Source: Lampris incognitus
Lineage: Eukaryota; Chordata; Actinopteri; Lampriformes; Lampridae
Assembly: GCF_029633865.1 (NCBI RefSeq)
Contig: NC_079213.1
Location: 90,632,429-90,696,428, forward strand
Direction of reading: 5' to 3'
DNA: 64,000 bases
Below the pieces are notes generated by a model. It was given only the letters and a program-made list of their open reading frames with translations, was not told the origin of the DNA and did not search any database. Shown piece by piece: positions 31,716 through 43,423 of this stretch. The translations under genes and the position numbers were made by a program. Numbering within the stretch: the stretch's first letter is position 1; every line of letters begins with the position of its first letter.

Positions 31716-34700
31716 GGTGGCCAGCTGGTGAAGGAGTTTTCTGTTTCAGGCAGCTTGAAGACAGAAAGACAAGATCATTGTGAGGAATTTGATTTTCTTT
31801 ACTTTGTCGTTTATCTTCAAACTGCCATTGAAAACAGACTAAGCTAATGGCCTAATGTCCATGATGACAAATTAGACTTGCAACAGGTTACAGAACAATT
31901 ACAGACATACAAGGAACATTAAAATAACCAAATGGAGCAGTAGATTCAATCATCTGAACATTAGCAGAGTGGAGTGCCTAGTTACAGTATTGGTTTCTGT
32001 TACAGTGGTACTTATTCATGACAAATGGGATGAACGAGAATGTCAATGAGAACTTCAATGTGGAACTGATAATAGTAGTTTCCATTTTAAATTTTCTTTT
32101 CTTTTTTTTAAATGACTGAGTTCTAACTTGAACTCTGTTTGCATCCAGTGGGTGTAAAACGACCAATAAATACATGTACAGTTAAAAAACAACGTAGAAA
32201 AATGGCCAATTCTAAAAATACAGGACGCTTCGTGTCTATAAAGCAGCAGATTTCAGGGAAAAATTGCTATTTGAAATGTGTTCTTTATGTGACTCCAAAA
32301 TCATAGAATCTGTTGAACAGCTCTTCAAAACACATTTTTTTTGTCCATTTTGAGAAGCATTTTAGCCTGTAGCTTCACAATTTTTGTATTGTCCCAAGTC
32401 CAGTTTTGATGTTTCACTATATGCTTATTTAAATCCCCAGTAATTAAAACATATTTAATCTATTTAGGTGCAAAAAAAGAGCTATGAAATCTACATGAGA
32501 CTTTAATGTCAGCATGCATTCTGTCTAATTGATTACAGTAATTATACCTGTCACATACAAGTGGTGTCATTTCTACCACGATAGCAACAATGCTATCAAC
32601 AAAGCTTTGACGTGGTGACCGTGACACATGCTCCCCAAGTCAATAACATATAAGAGAGGGAAGACTCCAGCGATTATTTTCAGAAGACGATAATAAATTG
32701 AGATAAATATCACGGAGTAGCGAACATTTTCATTGTGTCATTACCAAACTAACTTAAAAGTAATTGACTAACTATAGAAATATGAAATGTCTGTTTTTGT
32801 TTGCATAATGTGTGCACATCAAAAGCTAACTAAGCAAAATTGTATCAATATGTCAAGCCCCTTGTCTTTAATAGTTAAAAACCGAAGTTTTTATCATTCT
32901 ATACATATATATATATATTTTTAGCTGTGGAGGTTGGATGTGGATGTGGTGGTGGGACACATCCTTTCACAGTGCCTTGTTTAAAAAGTGCAAATCATTG
33001 TATGTGAATTTTGTAGGAATTTGACAGTTAACAGGTGCGATCTAACCCTTATCCCTGGCATTGTCAATGCCCTGTTCTGCACAGCACAGCTACATTGGAC
33101 AGTGCAGCTACACAGAGTTTAGCTGGAGTTAAGTTAAAGTTCAGCTACAACACGTCTACAACACATAACTGAGAATGGTCAGTATATTAACAGTCACATA
33201 AACACTCACACAAGCAGCCATATGCATGCAGACAATGACAGTATGCATGCATGTGCACATTAGAAAGACACTGAGTGACAGAGACAGAGACAGAGAGAGC
33301 GAGAGACAGAGAGAGAGACAGAGAGACAGAGTAAGCATTGCAAGCTGGCATATCTTACTAGGAAATGCAGTTACGCCAACAGAAGTGACAGGGATAGTAA
33401 CAGGAAGCCCGTGCTAGATATGGCAGCTGTCCCAAACCTGATGACATACGTCAATGCTTTTTAATTAAACAAACTGGATGAAAGGGTCAGTGTGGAATAC
33501 AAGATGAAGTTGATTATGCTAAAAACATGTATTTTCTCAAAACAGGATATTGTTTTGAGAATTCATCATTTAATGTTGACGTAAACCTGAGAAAACCACA
33601 AGGGGTAAACAGGAAATATACTAATTCCATTGATCTTCTCACAGAAGAATGCAGATAACACAAAAAGCTCTCTTAGGCCCTGTATTCTAAATGCTCAAAG
33701 GATGTGCAAAAATGAAAGGCTCAAAGGCACTCGGTGATGTAATGTGAATAAATATTTTGGTCAGTTATGACATTAAGGCAGCCACAGGGATGAGCAGAAA
33801 ATAATCTCATTTATGGCTTATCAGTAAAGAGCCTATCTTCACACTAACACATCAGTGTGACACCAATAATTCTGATGTTGACTGTGTATTAACGTCATAT
33901 TAATGGCAGGTTTAAAAGGTGAGTAAACACCACTCTTCAAATAAGATGCTGGGTAAACACAGTTGGGGGGGGGGGACTCTCCTTCCACTACATCCCTTTA
34001 TCCAACTCCATTTATCCTTTATTTTAGTCCTGATGAATGCAAACTGATGGCTATTGCTTTAACTCCAAAAACATGTTATCATTTTGTACATGGGGAGTTA
34101 ACAATAGCCAAATTCAGTGGCAGGTTTGATGTCATGACAGCAAGTCTTGCTGAAGCAGTTCCAGAGGTCGATATCGGTTTGATCCAAAACTCGGGGATTA
34201 AAAGAGACAAAAGAAGAAGAGGGAGGGAGAAGCCCCTCACATCTTTCCACTCCCAGCTAACTACATCCTTATTAGGTCACATTACAGCTGTCCCTCAGGG
34301 GACATACTACAGTACACCGGCGCCTATGCTCAAGTGACCTTCACAACCTTCTAAGTACACCATTAGTCAGGAGCATCTGGTAGGGTCCAAAATCAATACC
34401 CTGCAATCCAAATTGCTTTCCTGATGCCGTCACGCTGTCTCCAGTTCAAACTGATGGGGAAAATACAGAACTCAACTGTGTTGTGTGTTGGCGGATGACA
34501 TAAACACCACAGAATGGAAAGTGTTGAGCATCTAGGGTAAACTATGCAGGGGTTACAGAGTGTGGGTGTACCGTGAGGGTGTTCCTCAGGGTTTTGTGAA
34601 ACATTTTGTATCCCCAAGGGGGTGTCACCCCCCCCCCCCCAGCTCTGCACAGTTTTAGTACCGTATTTTAACAACAGGGGGAATGGAGCCCCAAACCATA

Positions 34701-34899
34701 GCATTGTTACCATGTCAGCACACTGTTTTTATTTCAACTTCACAGGATCAAATAAAAACTTCTGGTTCGTGGAAATATTTGGAACCAGCAATGAAGTTTG
34801 TGGCTAACTAATGAACGATTCATGCATTTTTGGGAACATTGCAGGGGGTAGGACCAATTAATCTGTTCTTTATTATCAATTCAAAGAAACCCTCTGCCA
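31716..34899. other. 5' region of tbxa2r, mostly unique
   Basis: No further coding exon is seen. On the minus strand a possible 5'-UTR acceptor (tctgtcttcaag) lies about 50 bases before the ATG, hinting at an upstream non-coding exon. A GA-rich patch is at 33270-33330. Other open frames look random. Confidence 0.45.
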
Positions 34900-35295
34900 G
34901 TTATCCAAAGGAGTTGAAACAAGTGCAACTGGACTTGGTATATATCCGTGAAGACGTTTCGCCTCTCATCCAAGAGGCTTCTTCAGTTCGTGCCTTTCTG
35001 ACTAGACCAAGCTAGTCTGACTGGCTGGTGACGAGACTCAGCATTTATCCTCTAGGAGTCGTTATCGGAGCTATTGATAACGATGGTACACAAAAGAGCC
35101 ACTCATATCTATGACTCTGTTAGCAACGGGTGTTGGTAAACACCGGATCACAAAGAGCCACGCATATCTATAGCTTGGTCTAGTCAGAAAGGCACGAACT
35201 GAGGAAGCCTCTTGGATGAGAGGCGAAATGTCTTCACGGATATATACCAAGTCCAGTTGCACTTGATTCAACTCCTTTGGATAACCATGACCTGG
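34900..35295. repeat. Fold-back element with ~115-bp inverted arms
   Basis: The left arm (about 34900-35013, beginning ttatccaaaggagttgaaac) is matched by a reverse-complement right arm (about 35172-35284). The 160-base centre contains smaller repeats. Arm divergence is a few percent. No coding sequence; probably a MITE-like or other palindromic repeat. Confidence 0.75.
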
Positions 35296-36125
35296 ATGAA
35301 TGAGAACATTCACAAACACCTCTGCCAGTTGCAGAAAACATGCCAAGAGCTTATTTTCTGCTCAACTTCTTTAACAAGGGAAGTGGCTGTGGTGTGGGTT
35401 GATATGACTAACCTACTTTGATTCTACCTCCACATGGCTGTGAAATATAATCCCTAATTTCTAACTGAGGCTTTCCACATGTCATGGTTTGCTGTAACAA
35501 ATTTTGGCAATCAATAACAAGAAAGGTTTTGAGTTTCTAGTCACTCCAACATCCTTAAACTTATTCCATGTGTTGTTGTGTATGTCTGTGCAGCAGCTGC
35601 ATGTGGTCTGAACACCCAAAATGGAGAACAAAGAGGGGCGCAATGGGCATTCACTTAAATGACACATGTTGTCAATTTAAAGCCTGAAACTACAAACTAA
35701 AGGATTAGGGCAACTGATGTTTGTGCTTTGTGTCAGACTGCATTGGGTCCAGTTCAGCTTATTATAGAATACGTGCAAAACGTGCGTGAATTGATTTGAA
35801 CGGAAATCCTTCCAACACTAGATATTCACAAGTTTGTGACAGCCCACACCCACCTCAGTTTTACCAAACCGTGATTAGTTGTGAGAGCACACCTTTAGAG
35901 AATGATGGGCAACTTTTACCATCTCTATCACATATAATGCACGTATTCTGGTTTTTCCTCAGTATCCACGTGTTGTTGTGCAACTGCTGCACACTTTAAG
36001 AATGACAACACAACTATAGTGTCAGCTGATGGACCACTTATTGGCAGTAAAATTGCTGCCATGTATTGGCAGTAAAAATGCTGCCATGTATTGGCAGTAA
36101 AAATGCTTCCATGTATATAGCCTAT
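35296..36125. other. Unassigned, with a 25-base x 3 tandem repeat
   Basis: Three units of about 25 bases ('tattggcagtaaaaatgctgccatg'-like, each shown here only in part: ggcagtaaaaatgctg) occupy 36043-36115. Nothing else is recognised. Confidence 0.5.
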
Positions 36126-36480
36126 ACATGACCTACCTTGCGGGAGCGCGTCGTGAGAAGAGATGGTCACGCTTCACCAAGTTGACGCACTCCGTTGTTT
36201 CGTTCGAATCCACTTCCATCACAGGTCCGGTGACAGTGAACGAGCGTCATGTCGCCGTCCGGGCACGGGAAAAGACTGCACGGAAAGTTCTGAGCTGCGG
36301 GGCCCGTGGCGGAGCATAGACATGTCACACATGGGTCGGAACAACACACACGTCTCTACCGAAACGTTTAGGTCTCTACCGAGACGTTTAGATCTCCGCC
36401 GGTTTTAAGTTGGCTCGTCTCTCGCTGCTCCGCTCACCCCTCCCCGGAAGAGGAAAGGGGGAAGGGCCTGGAGAGAAGAG
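36126..36480. promoter_or_regulatory. GC/CpG-rich patch, possible tbxa2r promoter region
   Basis: This stretch is clearly richer in G+C and CpG than the surrounding AT-rich sequence. It lies about 4.4 kb upstream of the tbxa2r start codon, on the side where a promoter and non-coding first exon would sit. I see no TATA box or splice donor that settles it, and it could equally be the edge of an unrecognised repeat. Confidence 0.25.
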
Positions 36481-36507
36481 GAACACGAGGGTTCATGAAA
36501 AGGGCCA

Positions 36508-36590
36508 AAAGTTCAACATGTGTGTGTGTATCGATGAGAATAACCAGGTCCAAAAGTTCAACATGCGTGTGTGTATCGATGAGGATAACC
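36508..36590. repeat. Tandem duplication, about 42 bases x 2
   Basis: The unit containing aaaagttcaacatg and tgtgtatcgatgag occurs twice head to tail with three or so differences. Confidence 0.85.
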
Positions 36591-36881
36591 AGATATTTAC
36601 GCGGCCTCATCCTTGGATCCACCCAGCCTGTCAGAATGAATTAAAAGAGAGAGTAAAAATAGAAAATTCTGGGATGATTTGTTTACAAAAATGCTTGAAA
36701 GAATACTTTTCTTAAGTGTGTGTGTCTGTGTGCGTGTGCGTGCGTGCGTGCGTGTGTATCCGTCCAATGGGCTTGATAAATTTGTCTATTTCCACTCGTA
36801 AACAGCCTCTGTCTGAAATTTCCTCAGACACTTGTTCCAATGAAATTCTTCAAATGAGAGAATGTGACATGGAATTATTTG

Positions 36882-36886
36882 CCTTT
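36882..36886. other. Left target-site duplication of first gypsy element
   Basis: CCTTT, repeated at 42701-42705 immediately after the 3' LTR. Confidence 0.8.
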
Positions 36887-37558
36887 TTTTGTGGTTACAC
36901 CGCCGCGAGCTGCCTCCCCGGCACGTTCAAGCCACTCCCCCAGCTCGGACGTGCCGGAAACATCCGAGCGCTCGGCTCGCGCTCTGAGACGAGCGCTGCA
37001 CTGCACCAGGTGTTTGCCATCATCCATCAGGCACACCTGTGGCAATCAGGCAGCCTTCTACAAAAAGCCTCCCAGAACGTCTCTCAGTGCTTCGACGTAT
37101 TGAACCCTGCGACTCTCCCTCCGCGATTTCCACGGCTCCCCGCGTCTCCAGCGACCTTCACGTTTCTCCCCGGACCTCTGCTGCGATCTCCCCCCTTGTC
37201 CCTCTACCTGGACCCCTCCTTTCGGACTCGACTTCCCGGATCTCGGACCTGGACTTTCTCGGACAACCCCTCTTGGATCACGGACTGGACTTTCTCGCCA
37301 GGTGCACGCACATTTCGTCAACACCTCCTGGTCATTTACATACCGCACCACACATTGGCTAAAAACACTCACACAGTTATACACGCAAACCACGGGACAC
37401 CACACAGTTTATTCACACATCCCACTAACAGAACGCCCTTTTTCACCATACATTTCCCTCCCACAATAAAACCCCCCTTTGTAGACTTAGAAGTCATCTC
37501 GTGTCTGTCTGTCTTGGGTTTCGCCACACGGGTCAGGTTCTGGTGCGCGAGCATAACA
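36887..37558 (+). repeat. 5' LTR of first gypsy element
   Basis: 672 bases. A TATA-like tacaaaaa sits at 37059-37066, and the predicted RNA start is GCTTCGACGT at 37089. The 3' copy differs by scattered substitutions and a few small indels. Confidence 0.9.
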
Positions 37559-37560
37559 GA

Positions 37561-37570
37561 ACGTCGAAGC
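37561..37570 (+). promoter_or_regulatory. Predicted self-priming primer-binding site
   Basis: ACGTCGAAGC, two bases after the 5' LTR, is the exact reverse complement of GCTTCGACGT at 37089-37098 in the LTR, about 30 bases after a TATA-like box. This is the arrangement used by self-primed Tf1-type elements; no tRNA-type TGG site is present. Confidence 0.6.
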
Positions 37571-37574
37571 CATT

Positions 37575-39227
37575 ATGGACCCAGGCAAACCCAAGGAGCG
37601 GACGGTCCCTGTGACGCCCCTGAGCCCCGTCCCCCTAGAGGCAGTAGTAAGAAGTCACAGTTGCCAACTTGCCTCTCTCTGCTCAGAGCTTACTACTGCC
37701 TTCACCCGTGTCACCGGAGAGATCAGCGATCTTCAGTCCGGCTCCCAGGCCGCGACGAGCACGTTAGATGCCCTCACCGCGCAGATCGCTGCACTCTCCA
37801 CAGCGGTCTCCAGGATGAGCGACCACCCTGCCCTGGCCTCCGGTTTCCCCGTTCCTGGTCCCGACGTTCCCCCTCCGAGTCAACCCCCACTGGACCCCCG
37901 GTGCGAGCCTAACCTCCCCTGCCCCAAGGCCTTCGGTGGGGAGTTCGAGCTGTGCAGGGGTTTCCTTGGTCAGTGTGAGCTCCTGTTCAAACACCAGCCA
38001 GCTAGGTATAGGACAGGAGAGACCAAGGTAGCCCTTGTCATGTCCCTCCTCACCGGCAAAGCCCTCAGCTGGGCCATAGCGGCGGTAGGCCATACCGAGC
38101 AGCTCGCCTCGGACTATGGTGCCTTCCGCCGCGAGTTCAATCTGGTGTTCGACCACCCAGCTGACGGGCAGGACGCTGCCGGCCGCCTCCATTCCATCCA
38201 ACAGGGAGCCAGGTCGGTGGCAGAGTATTCCCTGGAGGTAAGGATACTCGCGGCAGACAGTGGGTGGGATGACACTGCGCTCAAGAGCGCGTACAGGAGG
38301 GGGCTGAGCGAGCCCATCAAAGATCTTATCGTTCGGGACCGCCCTGCCTCCTTCAACGAGCTCGTCACCCTCGCCCTCCAGGTGGACGAACGGCTGCGGG
38401 AGCGGCGCCAGGAACGCGCCCCGCGCGCTGGCCCCTCCCATAGACCAACCCCCGTCCGTCCTACCGGTGCCTTCCCTGGGTCAGCGTCCCGTGGGCTCTC
38501 TCCACCCTCACACTCCCCCTCGCAACCCTGGGTGGCTTCTGGATCCAGGCCGGAGGAGGAGCCCATGCAGTTGGGTCGGTCACGGCTCCCGCTGGAAGTT
38601 AGGGAGCAGAGGATGCATGGCCACCTCTGCCTCTACTGCGGGAGGTCGGGCCACTATATCAAGGCCTGCCCGACTCGCCCAAAAAGACCCGGCTCACTAG
38701 TGAGGGGTGTCCTAGTGAGTCTGACGACCCTTCCTCAGCCCCAGCCCAAGAAGGAGCACAACCACCTTTTTCCGGTCACTCTCACCTGGGGTAACCGCTC
38801 ACTGTCTGTTGGTGCACTCCTGGATTCGGGGGCGGACGAGTGTTTGATGGACACCTCGCTGGCCCGGCAGGCCGGCATTCCACTCGTCCCCCTAGACACA
38901 CCCCTCACAGCCCAAGCCCTAGATGGACGTTCACTTGGTAAAATCACACACAGCACTGCTTCCCTCACCCTCACTCTTTCGGGTAATCACGTGGAAGCTA
39001 TCCGTTTCTTGGTTTTGCGCGCCCCTGGTGTTAGGAAGACCGTGGTTGGAACGGCACGATCCCTACATCTCTTGGTCTACTGGGCGGATTTTGGGTTGGA
39101 GCGTTGCGTGTCATGCCAACTGCCTTCGCTCCGCCCACTCCCCGTCCAGCGGCCTCAGACCCGTGCCTCCTCCCACGGATCTCACTGGTGTTCCTTCCAT
39201 TTATCACGATTTAGCCCCTGTATTTAG
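37575..39227 (+). pseudogene. gypsy gag and protease
   Basis: The open frame starts 16 bases after the LTR. It contains a capsid-like region (CRGFLGQCELLFKHQP, GRLHSIQQGARSVAEY), a single zinc knuckle CLYCGRSGHYIKAC at about residue 350, and a retropepsin core LLDSGADECLMD near residue 415. Around 39020-39035 the protease-to-RT sequence continues in another frame, so a one-base indel, or less likely programmed frameshifting, ends this frame early. It is part of an old retroelement copy and not a host gene. Confidence 0.85.
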
Positions 39228-40965
39228 TAAAGAGAGTGCACTTTCCCTCCCCCCTCACCGTCCCTATGATTGTGCCATAGATCTCTTTCCCGGGGCCGCC
39301 CTTCCCACCGGTCGGTTGTATAACCTCTCCGTCCCAGAGAAGGAGGCTATGCGCAATTATATCAGAGTCCCTGGCCTCAGGAATCATAAGGCCCTCGTCT
39401 TCCCCGGTGGCGGCGGGCTTCTTTTTTGTGGCAAAGAAGGAGGGCAGCCTGAGGCCTTGCATAGATTATCGAATGTTAATATCATGGTGAAAAATAAATA
39501 CCCACTCCCCCTTATGAGTTCCACGTTCGAGCCACTCACTCACGCCACGGTGTTCACGAAGCTGGACCTGCGCAGCGCGTACCACCTGGTGCGCATCCGG
39601 GAAGGGGATGAATGGAAGACGGCCTACAACACCCACCTAGGGCATTTCGAGTACCTCGTTATGCCCTTCGGCCTCACCAACGCCCCGGCCGTCTTCCAGG
39701 CATTGGTCAACGACGTGCTCCGGGACATGCTGAACACGTTCGCGGTGGTGTACCTGGATGACATACTCGTGTTCTCCAGGACTGAGGAGGAACACCACCA
39801 GCATGTCCGCCTGGTCCTCCAACGGCTGCTGGAGAACAGGCTCTTCGTGAAAGCCGAGAAGTGCGTGTTCCACTCCGCCTCCGTGGAGTTCCTTGGCCAC
39901 ATCGTGGAGAAGGGGCTCGTCCGCACTGACCCCAGGAAGACCCGAGCGGTGGAGTGGGCACGGCCCACCAACAGGACGCAACTCCAGCGCTTCCTGGGGT
40001 TTGCAAACTTCTACCGGCGCTTCATCAGGGGGTTCAGCCGTGTGGCCGCCCCCCTCACTGCACTCACCTCCAACCTCCGCCCCTTCTCCTGGACCTCGGT
40101 GGCGGAAGCCGCCTTCTTGGCCCTGAAGAGGCTGTTCACAACGGCTCCGGTGCTCGCCCACCCGGACCCGTGCAGACAGTTCATCGTGGAGGTGGACGCA
40201 TCGGACACGGGCATCGGAGCCGTCCTCTCCCAGCGGTCGGAGGAGGACCAGAAGATCCACCCGTGCGCCTTCTCCCGGCGTTTCAGTCCTGCGGAGAAGA
40301 ATTATGACATCGGCAACAGGGAGTTGCTGGCCGTCCACGCCGCCCTAGAGGAGTGGAGACACTGGCTGGAGGGAGCAGGGCAGCCGTTCATCGTATGGTC
40401 CGATCACAAAAACCTGACCTACGTACGGACGGCTAAGAGGCTCAACCCCAGGCAGGCGCGCTGGGCTCTCTTCTTCAGCCGGTTCGACTTCACCCTCACC
40501 TACCGCCCGGGCACCAAGAACGTCAGGGCAGACGCCCTCTCCCGTCTGTTTCCCGAGGGGTCCCCTGACGCCCCAGACACCATCCTTCCCCCGGCCCGGG
40601 TGGTGGGCGCCGTCACCTGGGCCATCGAATCAGTGGTAAGGGCCCAGCGCGCCCATCCCGACCCAGGCAATGGACCCCGGAACCGGCTATTTGTGCCTCC
40701 CTCTGTCCGGCCCCAGGTGCTGGAGTGGGGCCGCCCCAGGTGCTGGAGTGGGGCCACTCCAGCCATCTTGCCTGCCACCCCGGTGTCTACCGAACGGCGG
40801 CCTTCATCCGCAGGGGTTTCTGGTGGCCCACCATGGAGGCAGACACCAGAGAGTTCGTGGCAGCCTGCGCCCGCAGCAAGGCTCTCCATCGCCCTCCAGC
40901 AGGTCTCCTGCGCCCCCTTCCTGTCCCCGGCCGACCTTGGTCCCACATTGCCTTGGACTTTGTAA
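39020..40965 (+). pseudogene. gypsy reverse transcriptase and RNase H
   Basis: Follows gag-protease in a shifted frame. It contains the RT palm with [31 protein letters not shown] and the active site [11 protein letters not shown] (about 39745), then RNase H with [16 protein letters not shown] (about 40190) and SDHKNLTYV. Between about 39366 and 39475 the family-like reading is in a different frame, so two compensating indels flank this piece. After the 23-bp duplication near 40740 the frame is lost and ends at 40965. Confidence 0.88.
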
Positions 40966-42242
40966 CTGGCCTCCCCGTGTCCCAAGGCAATGACACCATC
41001 CTGACCATTGTCGACCGGTTTTCCAAGGCCGTCCATTTTGTTGCCCTCACCAAACTCCCCTCTGCAGCCGAGACGGCTGACCTTCTCGTCTCCCACGTCG
41101 TCCGACCTCATGGGATTCCCCTGGACATTGTCTCTGACCGTGGTCCCCAGTTCACTTCGAAGGTATGGCAGGCCTTCTGTAAGGGGATTGGGGCCACGGT
41201 CAGCCTCTCCTCCGGGTATCACCCCCAGACCAATGGGCAGGCAGAGCGGGCCAATCAAGCCCTGGAGGCGGCTTTGCGTTGCGTTACCACCAGCAACCCC
41301 GCCTCCTGGAGCAAGTACCTGCCCTGGGTGGAATACTCGCTCAACTCCATGGAGAGTTCGGCTACCGGTTTGTCCCCCTTCGAGTGTTCCCTGGGCTATC
41401 AACCCCCTCTGTTCCCCCATCAGGAGTTGGAGGTAGCGGTCACGTCCACGAGGGCCCATCTCCGCCGATGCCGGCGCGTTTGGAAGACCGCCCGGGCCGC
41501 TATGTTGCGAGCTACAGAGCGGGCCCGGCGCAGCGCCAACCGGCGGAGAGTGCCGGCCCCAGCTTATCGACCTGGCCAGAGGGTATGGCTCCTGGCCCGG
41601 GACCTGCCCCTCCCTACCCTCAACCGGAAGCTGGCTCCCCGCTACGTCGGTCCCTACACCATCGACCGCATCGTCAACCCTTCGGTGGTGCGTCTCCATC
41701 TCCCTACCTCACTCAAGATCCATCCCGTCTTCCATGTCTTGCGCCTCAAACCGGTAGCCACCAGCCCCCTGTCTCCCCCTGTCCAAGCTCCTCCACCCCC
41801 CAGGGTCCTCGACGGTGGTGACATGGTCTGGGATGTCGACCAGCTGCTCGCCGTACGCCGCCGGGGGCGTGGGTACCAATACCTGGTAGACTGGGTTGGC
41901 TATGGGCCCGAGGACCGCAGCTGGGTTCCCCGGTCCTACCTGGCCGACCCCGCACTCCTGGAGGAGTTCTATCGGGCCAACGCCATCGGACGGTCGCCCG
42001 GTGTCTCCCGTAGGAGGGGGGGTCCTGTTGTGGTTACACCGCCCCGAGCTGCCTCCCCGGCACGTTCAAGCCACTCCCCCAGCTCGGACGTGCCGGAAAC
42101 ATCCGAGCGCTCGGCTCGCGCTCTGAGACGAGCGCTGCACTGCACCAGGTGTTTGCCATCATCCATCAGGCACACCTGTGGCAATCAGGCAGCCTTCTAC
42201 AAAAAGCCTCCCAGAACGTCTCTCAGTGCTTCGACGTATTGA
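40725..42242 (+). pseudogene. gypsy integrase with chromodomain
   Basis: The reading resumes after the 23-bp duplication. It contains an integrase zinc-binding segment, catalytic core parts ([40 protein letters not shown]) and a C-terminal chromodomain ([20 protein letters not shown] and the following WVPRSYL) at about 41820-41960. The frame runs on past the polypurine tract into the 3' LTR and stops at 42242. Confidence 0.88.
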
Positions 42243-42700
42243 ACCCTGCGACTCTCCCTCCGCGATTTCCACGGCTCCCTCGTCCCCAGCGACCTTTACG
42301 TTTCTCCCCGGACCTCTGCTGCGATCTCCCCCCCTTGTCCCTCTACCTGGACCCCTCCTTTCGGACTCGACTTCCCGGATCTCGGACCTGGACTTTCTCG
42401 GACAACCCCTCTTGGATCACGGACTGGACTTTCTCGCCAGGTGCACGCACATTTCGTCAACACCTCCTGGTCATTTACATACCACACCACACATTGGCTA
42501 AAAACACTCACACATAGTTATACACGCAAACCACGGGACACCACACATAGTTTATTCACACATCCCACTAACAGAACGCCCTTTTTCAACATACATTTCC
42601 CTCCCACAATAAACCCCCCCCTTTGTAGACTTAAGTCATCTCGTGTCTGTCTGTCTTGGGTTTCGCCACACGGGTCAGGTTCTGGTGCGCGAGCATAACA
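42026..42700 (+). repeat. 3' LTR of first gypsy element
   Basis: 675 bases beginning TGTTGTGGTTACAC and ending GCATAACA, followed by the CCTTT duplication. Confidence 0.9.
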
Positions 42701-42705
42701 CCTTT

Positions 42706-42934
42706 ACTTGGTTATAAATTGTTTTCCACTTGTTTTTTTTCTTTTTTTATAAACCCACAACTTTACTCTTACATATGAAATAATGTGCTAGAATAGAGAA
42801 AAACTGAAGAAAAAAAGAAGCTAAAACTGCTTCAATGGGCCTTTAATGAGTCAGAATAATGTGCAGGAAACAACTGACTAAAGATCGCCCCAAAGGGAGA
42901 AGGAAAATTGAGGTGCTTGGTTGAATGACCCCCC
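42706..42934. other. Spacer between two gypsy elements
   Basis: About 230 bases of AT-rich sequence with no recognised feature. Confidence 0.6.
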
Positions 42935-43144
42935 TGTTCTGATCCGTTATTCCCACCTATATGCTTATTTAGGTGTCGATTATAAATGATTAGGCACACC
43001 GTTATTACACAATGCCTAACGTGGCTTGCTTTATTCCACCGTATTGCAAGCCTGCCCGAACAATATTCCTCGCGCTTCTCCCCACATCAACAGGTGACGT
43101 CACATACATACGGGTGCCCTTACATGCCAAACCGGTACATGACA
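42935..43144 (-). repeat. 3' LTR of second gypsy element
   Basis: 210 bases; in element orientation it starts TGTCATGTACCGG and ends CAGAACA. Confidence 0.9.
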
Positions 43145-43423
43145 TCCCTCCTTCTGGGAAATAAACTTCAGGTTATTTTCAATTCAAAAATATGAACTCA
43201 TATAATGACAGTATCAAAACTTTCCTAACCAAAACACATACCACATATGTATGCTTTCACCTTAATTAGAACCATGTATTAATTCTCCATTAACACATAT
43301 TCACTTATGAACAGTCTGTAAACATATAAGACTTTTTAACATGTTAATTTCACATTTGCATCATCAAACAACAATCGTCACTGAACTTGACCCAACAGTT
43401 TTTTTACATTTCTCCAGTCTACG

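Larger units (their letters stand above)
36887..42700 (+). mobile_element. Ty3/gypsy chromovirus-type LTR retrotransposon
   Basis: A complete LTR-to-LTR element of 5.8 kb with 5-bp target duplications (CCTTT). The LTRs (36887-37558 and 42026-42700) are nearly identical, with TGTT...AACA ends; the first G is mutated in the 5' copy. Coding order is gag with a CCHC knuckle, protease, reverse transcriptase, RNase H, integrase and a C-terminal chromodomain, which places it in the chromovirus branch, most likely Tf1/sushi-like. The coding region is broken by several frameshifts, one of them a 23-bp tandem duplication at about 40717-40762. A polypurine tract lies at 42012-42022. A 10-nt self-priming site follows the 5' LTR. 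It is defective but fairly recent. Confidence 0.92.

Noticed and set aside
33963..34337. Possible 124-codon gene
   Set aside because: No domain, no splice context and no similarity recognised; length is compatible with chance.
40500..41699. 399-codon minus-strand open frame
   Set aside because: It is antisense to the gypsy integrase; GC-rich coding sequence often leaves the opposite strand open.
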